Assembly: GCF_921293095.1 (NCBI RefSeq)
Contig: NC_060247.1
Span: 108,705,111 to 108,769,110 of the forward strand
Reading direction: 5' to 3'
Length of the DNA stretch: 64,000 nucleotides
Origin: Ischnura elegans
Taxonomy: Eukaryota; Arthropoda; Insecta; Odonata; Coenagrionidae
Made by a program: the position numbers and the translations under genes. The stretch's first letter is position 1. The number at the start of each line of letters is the position of its first letter. The notes under the pieces were generated by a model. That model searched no databases. It was not told the DNA's origin and was given only the letters and a program-made list of their open reading frames with translations. Positions 12,591-23,100 of the stretch are shown piece by piece.

Positions 12591-14197
12591 TGGCGAGCTT
12601 GTAATTCCATCGTTGAAAGATAAACACAATAGCCCCTTCCTTGCGGTGAAGAAGGCAAGACACTTCCCACATGTTGGCATCTTTCACTGAAGGCAACTCA
12701 GCAATGAAAGAAATGATTACCTCGAAACCCAACACAACTTCAGTAAGGCAAGGCCCGATGACAACTGTCTCTCCGCTACCCAAAATACACACTACTTGAT
12801 AAACAGATCACACAGTTTTTCCGCCTATCTTCGAAATTTTGTGCGTTGACGCGACATCCGCTAGCGCCCACTCAACGCGCGACCTGCCGATCTATAAAAA
12901 AACATTCGCAGGATACACAGGTTGAATTGCGATTGCGCATGCGCGAAGATTTCATTGCGAGCTAAATATAAAATAAAATGGCAATGAATATTTTCTCTTT
13001 CATTTTTCTTTGCCCTATTGAATGGTTTCCGTCGAATTTTGATTACCAGAGAGGGATATAACAAAGGGAGATTAAAAATTAACAATCTAAATTTACTTAA
13101 ATGAGTGTAGATTATTATTCATCCCCATCCTTAAGGTTCTCACTGGTTTACTAATCTTAAAAAACCTCTGCTTTTTGGTCGCATGATGATGGTAATGTCT
13201 TCACGAGCTCACCTCCAGTTTAGTGAAAAGTAACCATGGTAACCATAGCCGCCGTAAAATCTTTTAACTTAACCGATGGAGAGCCAGGTGAAGACTTCTG
13301 CAATAACTCTCGTGATCTATTCCAGCAGAGATGTATACATTTACGCGACTATCATATGAATCAATATTATTTAATTCTGGCGCAAACATTTTTCCCGCGT
13401 ACAGGAAACACTATGGAGTAATCAATTTACGCGGTGAGCATTATATAATAATACAATATTGTAAAACGTGCACAATCAAATTGGAATACAACGTTGGGAA
13501 AAGAGCAGCAACAACAAAAATAGATGCTCAGAATTTCAAAAATATTAACTAGACGAAGAGGAAAACTCTGGCAGAGTTACAATCGTAAGGCAGATGAAGA
13601 AAAATAACGTAAACATCAATCAATCACATCTCAGCAGCGATTTTTTGCCGCCTCTTTTCAATTTCAACCATTTCGACCTTCTTTTGTCAAACATAAGTTG
13701 CATTGCGAAGCGCGGCTGATAATCAGGCTCTGAAGTGGATAGCTGAATTATGGTTGAATTATATTACAATTTTATTTTATAGCTCCATATATTGATCACG
13801 TACGTATGATGAATTGAAACGAACCAAAAAACGGTTAATATTAATGGTCTTAGCATTGCTGTGTAGTTCTCGTTCTTAAATTTTTTTCACGAAATGTTCG
13901 ACCTAACAAGATCGCATACTTTGCATTTGCAAGGAGTTTCTTTGCGTCAATATTTATATCAAATCTCCCATTAGAACATAAAATACGGCGTCTTGATGTA
14001 ATACATATACGGCTACTAATAACAATTAGCCGGACGTTACCGCTTTGGTTATCATCATTTGGTGTGCTACCTCGTTAGCAATTTTTCATTCCATTTCTAC
14101 TAGTTTTAATGTCGTATTTGCTAATAGTTTCTTACGTGTTTCATGAATTTTTACACTTACTTAAAGCTTTTCTATCGTACTTTCAGAATATACCAGT
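12591..14197. other. divergent intergenic region and probable shared promoter
   Basis: This 1.6 kb separates the start codons of the FAHD2-like gene (leftward) and mRpS12 (rightward). The part near 12840-12960 is CpG-rich for this window (GACGCGACATCC, CAACGCGCGACC) and carries an NRF-1-type palindrome. The mRpS12 ATG is preceded by CTATCGTACTTTCAG, which looks like an acceptor, so an untranslated mRpS12 exon may begin in this region. Confidence 0.5.
12934..12945. promoter_or_regulatory. NRF-1/EWG-type palindromic site
   Basis: TGCGCATGCGCG fits the NRF-1 consensus YGCGCAYGCGCR at every position. NRF-1 (erect wing in flies) is known to control nuclear genes for mitochondrial proteins. The site lies 344 bases upstream of the FAHD2-like ATG and 1.25 kb upstream of the mRpS12 ATG, between two genes whose products are expected in mitochondria. 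Function is inference from motif and position. Confidence 0.55.
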
Positions 14198-17100
14198 ATG
14201 GCGTTCAGAATGATGCAAAGTTTAGCTCAGCTAATGCACAGGTCGATGATAAGCCCAATCAAAAGCGGTGAGTAATGGTTACATTAAAAATAATCTTGCA
14301 TATTTGGATTTAATATAGACCATATTATTACTTAAGCCAATATTTGACGACTACAAGTTGAGGGAATGAGGTACCTGGATCCTCGGACTCCTATGTGTTT
14401 GAAAATTTGGAAAGCCTTAGTTTTTAAACAAAGAGGGAAATGATCTTGAATGTATGATTGCTGTCGTTTTTACTCATGGATTTTGGATTGCGATAATCCT
14501 CGGATGTTACGGGTTTCTGAGCTTGGATGACGTCATATTGTATTTAAATTATATAATTTAAGACCTTGTGGAGTGGTACCCCTTCACATAACATTTATTT
14601 GCCTCGCTTATCCTCATAATGTGAAGTAAATCAAGTCGAAGTATAGTGAAACGTGCAAAAGTCCCTTAGAGAATGCTCGTATTAAAAAAAAAACACGTAG
14701 CCAAAGAGGAAAACTCTTTGACCAATTATACACGAACGATTAAAAATAAAATTGAATGTAAAAAGTGTAGTCTCCTTAATGTGGGCGGGGTAAAAGATTT
14801 TTTTCTGTAATTATGTACTATATCAAACGTAGACCCATTGCAATGCTGATTTTATTCTTACAATACGTATTTGGGACCGTAATTGCCTGGAGATTGTGTT
14901 GGCTACAAAGATATTTACAGTTGAGTTACAAATCCCCCATGTGAGTTTTTGATACACATAGTCATCTACTGCCTTGCCCTAGGATTTATTATTTACTTTT
15001 TCTTTTGAAAACTAAAGTCAGTACAGATTTTGTGTATTCATGTATATTGGTCAATTTTATGGTCTTCAGAATTGTACTGCACTTTTTTGGTATGGTTGCC
15101 ATTGTGGTGACATTTATGGCATTTCTTTGGGCCAAATTATCTTGCTCATATTGTCAACCATTGTTAAACTCATCTGCTCATATAGAAGATAAAGAGTCAA
15201 TTTATTATCCATTAATAAGCTTAAATTGGTTTTGATTCCTCAACAACACTATTTATCAGTATGCAATACCCAAAAATTTTCTGTAACAACTAATGTGCTC
15301 AGCAACTAGTGTTGTTGTTCACGGAGACATTATTCTGCAATACATTGAAATGAATTTGGTTAGATTTAAGGAAAAGATAAATTTTGGCAAAAAAAATTTT
15401 CCTCATTCGACCAGTCTTTTCTGTGTTTAAAAGGAAAACGATAAAAAAGTTGCTGCCCACTTTTCAGGAGTTGGTGATGTCAATAAATTTCAGGTTTAGG
15501 TGGTATCATCAACTTAATCTGAAAGGGTGGAGACCATATATTGTTTGCCATGTAAAGCTCATAGATTAAGCGGCAGATCAAGAAATAGAAAATATGGGTC
15601 TATTTACTTTTCAAACTATCACAATCTGCAAATTTCAAAATTCAGTAATTGAGCCTATTCAAACGACTGCATATGACTAATTTCTGATGGGAATGACTTC
15701 AATTTTCTCTCAGTTATGGCAAAAAATAATGTCTGTGACCCAGCTATCAATGAGTGAAACTGAAGATTTTTTAGACAACCCATGTAGGCATTCTGGCTAC
15801 TTAATCATAAATATATTATGTCCTTGTAATCAAATAATTCAAGGATGGAACTTCAAGTCCGGTTTTTATCTTTGCAAAATGATATGTTGGAATTTTGATT
15901 TTGTCGTATGCCCCAAGTGAGGTTTGTCGTCCATCTTTGGTTATAGTCTTGCACCGTTAAATTTGTGTAAGGATATCAATTTGTAATCAAATAATTCAAG
16001 GATGGAACTTTAGGTCCAGTTTTTATCTTTGCAAAATGATATGTTGGAATTTTGATTTTGTCATCTGCCCAAAGTGGGGTTTGTCATCCATCTTTGGTTA
16101 TAATCTTGCACCGTTAAATTTGTGCAAGAATATCATTCTCGGTGAGAGTATCCAGCCTTTTGGTCTAAGTTATAATGCACTCCTACATCAGATGCACATG
16201 CAAAATTTCCTCCAGTTCAAGTTCCCTAGCAAGCGCCTGCTCTGGATTTTATATGATCAGATGTCTTATTATTTAATGTCACATCTTAATATTATCCAAA
16301 TGCTTTTATGTCTACCCCATGCATGTACCTACATCGTGACGATGTTTTCGGATGATCCTTGATACATTAAGACTTGCTGCTCTAATTGGTGGTAATTAAT
16401 TGCCTACTAAATTATCATTTTTGTTCTGTTGATCAGAGGCTAGATTAAGGTCATTTGCCAATTTTATTCAGTGATGTGAAATTTGTTTTATACCTTGAAT
16501 TTGAAACTAAAATTAATTTGCATCATAGAATTTCAACGTGAAAAGATCTAATTCAATGAAGATTGACGTATAATCTAATGTATGAAGTTAATTAGAATGC
16601 ACTAGTTCTTCTAAAATAAAATATTTTCTCTCTCTAATATTATCTTACTCAATCTTAGATAGCCAACTTATAATTTTTAAGTTAATGTGATTGCAGTATA
16701 TACAATAATTCAGTTTCTTCAATATTAGTATATAGTAAATGTTTGCTTCTTGCCTTGTTGGCATAATAAATGCCCTGTGCACGTTTGAGTTTTAAAAATA
16801 TATTAACAAACACGCTCTTTCTAAATAACAATAAAATGCACTAAAAAGTAAGAAATAGCTTTTCATCCCTCAGAGCATGTGCATAAGTGCTGACTGGGTT
16901 TCTTAGAAATGAGTATCTAAAGCATGATAAGTGAGTAGGCTTGCTCGCTCACCCACAAATATGACCCAAACAGCTATCTGAGAAAATTCCAGCTGCCGGT
17001 GAGTGTATATACCATAGGTTAGTAGGGATTGGCTCGCATTATGTATACCTAATCGCCACCCACACTTTGTTCTCGAAGTGATGAAAAGCGTTTTTTTTTT

Positions 17101-20100
17101 ACTTTCTAGTGGTGAACCATGTCATTGATTAAACCAGAGCTGTTAAAGAAATGTCTGCCAAAAAAGTTAAATTCAAGTCTATGTTTTGCCATCTATGTTT
17201 TGAGAAAATTTGAAATTATTTTTCTTTTTGTATATTTTGTTTATATATTACAGCATGTATCTGAAAAAATGTTTAATGTCTGATTATTGTATATTATAAT
17301 GTCATCAGAAGCAAGCAAGTCTCTAAAATTTCAAACCGATCCAACTTTGGGTAGTGGGTTAAAAGTCAATTACATCCATCAATGAAATAGGCAAACAGGT
17401 GAAGAGGTTAATAAAAAGCATTTAACAGTACTATGCCTACTTAGGCATATTCTACTGCTAGGTCCACTTCTTGATACTACTACTTCACGCCCGCTACTTC
17501 TGCTTATTTTAACGCCATCAGGTCTACCACTTGAATCATATTTAACTTTAATTTCGAAGTATTATTAATAAAAAAGTATTTTTCACCAGCTAGATTGCAC
17601 CAAATCTTCGTACCAGTTTCAGTAGTCTTCTGACGATCACGCTGAGAGAAGTAATTATCTCCTTCTTTGTGAAATTCTACAAAATTCTTCGCTGGAATAT
17701 TTTCAAGGTTCCCTCCGAGCTGTATTTTCTAAGTCCCGTTGCAGTAAACTTTTGGCATAGATAGGGAAGGAGCTTTGCCATTCTCCTTGAATGGTTAATC
17801 CGTTGAAATACCTTGCGGGGAGTGGTCCCTCGATTGAGGGATTTCTATCGCTCGCCAAAATCTCATCCCTAACCGTCCGTAATTCGATTTTCCGAGAAGT
17901 CCTAAATTGAGTTTCCAGGAGTGACCCTTTCAGGTGAGGAATGAGGTCCGGAATAGAAACCTTCTCATTGTTTCCAGGGTTTTCTCTCCTTCTCGCACCA
18001 CCTTTTTCGAACGGAACGGACTGAAGGGGTCGTCGCCCTGCCAGGCAAGCGTAGTGCCTCGTTCAGACTACTGTCGTAACAGCGATCGTTTTAACGATAG
18101 TTGGCGGAGCTAGCGGTGTGTATCATGGAACCTTCATGGTGTGAACGGATGTCCGGGCAGTAGCACACGTACTTCTGAACATTGCCTTTTTTGATAGTTA
18201 TTCCTCGTTCACATTACGATTGTGCGAGCGATCGTCCTGACGATAGTTGGCCGAACTAGCAGTATGAATGCATGTTCTGACAATAGTTCACGTGGTTCCC
18301 AACGTTGCCAATTTACGATGGTTAGGCGCTGGTAGACCGGAAGAGGAAGCGACAAGAAGCTGCCTTCGTGAAGCGACATTTCGTGAAGCTGCCTTCGCTC
18401 TATTTTTTTCATGAATTTGTCAAAGCAAGGAAGAATATGGGCGGAGAAAAATTCTTCGTTAAATGCACGTTGAGCACAGTAATATCTTGACCTTGCATAC
18501 CTCAACAGCTTTGCTAACCGTCAATTTCTCGTTCCCTTTAGATGTCAGCACTAGAGGGCAGCACAGTTTTTAACCATCGTTGTGTGAATGCACTATTGTG
18601 CCAACGATTGCTGAAATAATCGTAATCTGAAGGAGGCATTAGGCGCTGCGAAACCGGAAGAGGAAGCGAAAAGAGAAACAGGAAAAGTTTTTGAATCGCG
18701 GAGTTGTTTCAGAAGGAAGAATCTGAGCAGAAGAAGAAGTATACGTTAAATAACGTTGAAAACCTTAACCGTACTTAGTCCATTAATAACGAGAGGTGAT
18801 TTTGGCGATTTTTGGACCCCTCCCCCATATGAGGAATATCGTGAGATTTGGCTCGTCCCCATTCATCTAATCTCACGTATGGTTGTTCAAATAGGGTAGT
18901 TTCCTTCATCAAAGAAAACGAAAGGCATTGATTGCGATTCGTTACCCACCATTAGTGTATTCATAATACACAAATTATTTGGTTTTTGAAATACCGGTTT
19001 AGACGAATGGCAAGGGTCAAATTTTATCCTCATTTGAAAAAGGCCAGATTGGCGCCCATGCGATTCCACTCCACGTGACGTCACAGGGACCTAGTTTCTA
19101 TACGAGTAGATAGGAGTTATACATCGTCTGAGGTTACCAATGCATGCATGAGGCACAGAGCTCAGGGAAACATGTCTTAATAATCACCTACTAAAACTGG
19201 CTAAGGTCGGAAAGTTTTCTTCGTTTGATAAGGTATTAATAAACCTTTTTTAAGCCAAGCGCTACCATTCAGCAAGGTACTCAGCTACCCGCTGGCAGCC
19301 TGCGAAGTATCAGCGCTAAGCCTCGCCTCAAGGTCACCTCACCGGGCGGGAGGGGGAACCAGAAATACGACGTACGGAGATATTTCCCGGCATTCATACT
19401 TGAGCGTCGCGTTTTCGCGCGCTTGGAATTTTTCACTTTTCATTTAATCGCGAAAAATAGATATTGTCATTTAAAAATCTAAAAGCGTGAAATACGTACT
19501 CCAGGAGTAATAATCTTTCGATTAAAGCAATAAAAAAATAATAGGAAACCACCCTATTACGCATTGTTAGTTTAAATACGTTAATCTATGTTTCATTGCA
19601 TTGGATTTATTGAAAAAACAATTTGTTCAATTATGCTTAATGGATAAACACGTTTTGCTCATTTCACCCAGTTTTCTCGCAATTTTACAATGCTTCTTGA
19701 GGAAAAAATTACGTGATACTTGCCAGGACCCGGCTTGACCCCCTACCCCCGAAAACGCCTCGCGTACTTAATGAATGCCCCCTCACCTCAACAGCTTTGC
19801 CAATCGTCAGTCTGTTTTTCACTTAAGATTTCAGCCCTGGAGGGCAGCACAGGTTTCACCGTCGCGGGGATGAATGCACGCAAGTTATTACGATCGCTGG
19901 TACGATAGTAGTCTGAAGGAGGAATGGGTGTGTACCTTCGAAAGGGCCCAAAGCGAGAACAATAGGGTTTCGCGAGGGTACGCAATGATGTGTAGGTTCC
20001 CTCGTGAGTCTCGTCCCGTTCACCTTTTTGAGCTCGCCGCACATTGGGTGACTATGTATATAGCTTGCCTCTTGGATTACGCCTCGCGCCCCTTTGGCTA

Positions 20101-23100
20101 AGTGTCCCTGTCTTCCTTTTTTCCCGAAAGGGTTAAATGAGTCCCTCTCCGTAAGGGACATTGCCCCCGTGCCTGTGAGGTGAGGCAAGCCAGGATTTGC
20201 CGTTTAAGCCTGTATGGTATGGAGATACCGTTAGCCAGGGTTATCTCAAGCTTTTTTCAATATGCGAATGTTGCGCTGAGTTGGTATTGACTCGGCATTT
20301 CTTTTGGCGAGGTACAGGCAATTTTCCCTACGTATGGCTTCGTCTTTGTTTTATGTGATGTTCCTATATAATTTTGAAATCTCACTGTCAATCCATAATC
20401 CGATGGATACTATAAAATAGAAGATATTCATTGCTGGACGGATTCGTATGTGATTCGTCTTCCCATCGGACTAAAAAGACGGTCATAAAAATTAGGCTGC
20501 TATAAAAAATCTCCCACCAACTCCTAAAATTGTAAAATTATATTCTCACGCGAAAGTTTAGCGGAATCGTGCATAAGGTAACTGATTTTGAGAAACTTTG
20601 TTTTGACAGACATTGCTTTTGTTTGAAGTATTACCTTGATATTGAAACGTCTGGATTTGCTCTGGTCGAGCAAAATCGTTATTTCCCTCGAATATTGTTT
20701 ATTTTAAACTTTTAAATTTGCCTCTAAATATTTTATCTTTAAGGACCCTCTAGTGAATAATGCATTTGATTTGCATTATGATTTAAGGTTCATTTGATGT
20801 TGAAATGGTCTTCAAAACCACATTTCAAAAATGCGTTGTAGAAAAATATTGTCTTTTGATCTCGCTTTACGAATTTCTTACTGTTCATAGTTGTTTATGA
20901 GTGTGACTCTTCTGCATTTTACTGTATAAAATCTTCGGGCCTAAAAATAGTTCGTCATTAGTTTCTTGCCCGTCGAAATAGCTGGTTTTGATACAGCTCG
21001 GTTCGTTGATTGGTCGTTTGCGACTGATCTATTCCTCAATGATGCACTCTTGGGGATGAGGATTGTCACTGCTGGCCTATCCGTCGAGTGTCGCCTTTGT
21101 TTCCACTTGCTTTAAGTGCCCTAGGATGTTCTTCTTTAGATGGTACTATGGCCCTAATGGAAATCGACGAAATTGTTCGTTTCATGAGTATAACAAACCT
21201 TCCATTTGATATTGGCTGTCGTCAATTTTCTTGTGAATTAAAAAAAATGTTCTAAACACTCAGCAGAGCGTTTCACACAAAAACTTTGCATAATGTCAGC
21301 TCAAAATTGTAACATGGAAAAAAGAGAAAAATCCTCTCCGAAGACTCCTCCTCCTCCTCCGTACTGATGTCTACTTAAAAATACTCTGTACAACCATTAG
21401 AATAAGTCCTGGCCAATGGCCTCGGGCTCAAATCCCGGTGGTGGCGGAGAATATTCAGAGACTGCCCTATCATTGCTTGAATGATGTGTGGAGGACATTC
21501 CGAGCGCAATACTCCCTCCATCGGGTGGGAAGTTTATGTTATGGTCCTCTAAGCGCCTTTCGTTAAGAGCAGGCTAATGCCGACGCCGGGTTTCTCTCCA
21601 CCCTTCCTTCCATACCCTTCCCTCATGGCGTAAATGACATCAGCTGCCGGTCGCCTCCTCCAAATACCATACCATTATTATCCTGCCGATTAAGGGGAGT
21701 TTTCTTGGAATACTTAAGAAGCGTTCTGGCAGTTTCACCTTTCTTCATGTACTCTTCAATTCACAGTAAGGCCTACTCCCTTTCATTCTATCTATAAAAA
21801 ATCCCATTCTCTTCCTTCCACTCTCTCGTTTACCTAACATTCTACCCTCCAACACCGTTTTCAGCATCCCCTCACTGCTAAGTACTCACACCATCCATAC
21901 CTTCTGTCGTATCTCATTTAGGAGTTGTCTCACTTCACCCACAATTTCCAGCACTTCGTCATTCTTCTTCCTATCCGTCCTCATAACCTTCTCCATTCTT
22001 TTCCACACCCACATCTCGAAAGCCCCCAGTCTTCCCTCATCATCCTTTGTGTCCACGTTTCTGCATTGTAAGGCGATACACTCACCAGGTATGACTGTTC
22101 ACTAACCTTTTGCTTAAAATCTTACATAAAGATACTCTCATAAGCTCTTTCCTTGATCATGAACGTCTCCTTTGCAAACGCGATTCTCTTCCTGATATCC
22201 TTGCTAATGTGGCGGAGAATAAATTCTCTTCCGTAAAATATTTCGTACACGTTTAGTGTATATGTCCATGCTCGGATGCTATGAGTGCGTCTCAGAGGAA
22301 ATGTGACCTCCCGTGGCGCCAGAGGAGACACGAGACTCCGGACACGTCAGCCTCTCGCGGCTCTTCACACCGAAAGATGCGAAAAGGGGATCGCTCCAAA
22401 ACAACACTCGGCGCCGCGAAAGTGAGCCCTAGGGGTCGCTTTTTACCATTACGCGTATTCCAACGCCCCGGGAGCGAGTTCGTGTGTTGATGAAGTGGTG
22501 GCTTCGCGTGGGACAGTCCTCGAGGGATTCTGCTTCGCTGAAACCTTCCGGAGAAGCCGGAGCGGCGATCGCTGTCGCGTGTTTACGTCCTTACCGATCG
22601 TTTTGAGGATCTCTTAATGATCCGGGTCACGGCCGTGCATGGAGATATTTTGAAAGTGGGACCGTGCTATGGTCATCGTCCTACAAAGTGCTCTATGCCA
22701 CTCCCCCGCATCTTTGACATTCATGGCTCCGCGCCTGGGTGAATCACTGAGATAACAACGTTTTAACCCCTTTGTCTGTGGTTAGAACACATGAGGGAGT
22801 GAGAAGCAAATGGATTCAAGTGATTTTTATTTCTAAATGGAGTTCGAGTAGGTACAGAACTTAACAGAAGAAACATACAAAAAATTGGTGGCCAAGGGAT
22901 ACGAGTGAGTCTCTGCTCTATGATAACATCGAGTGGAAAATCAAATACACTGCTAAATATGTAGTTGGTCTCGTTTATTTTCTTTACTTAATTTCTGCTC
23001 CCAACACACTTTAGCAAAAAATAATTACATGCACCCCTAGGCTTCTCACCCCCTCATATGTAAAGTAGGGTGGAAGGTTTGTTGATGGCTGAATTGTAAA

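Noticed and set aside
12580-12792. Minus-strand frame MCILGSGETVVIGPC... with slight resemblance to a molybdopterin synthase large subunit
   Set aside because: Only the GETVVI string is suggestive and the rest does not align. It overlaps FAHD2-like exon 1 in another frame, which has matching splice phase and a family match.
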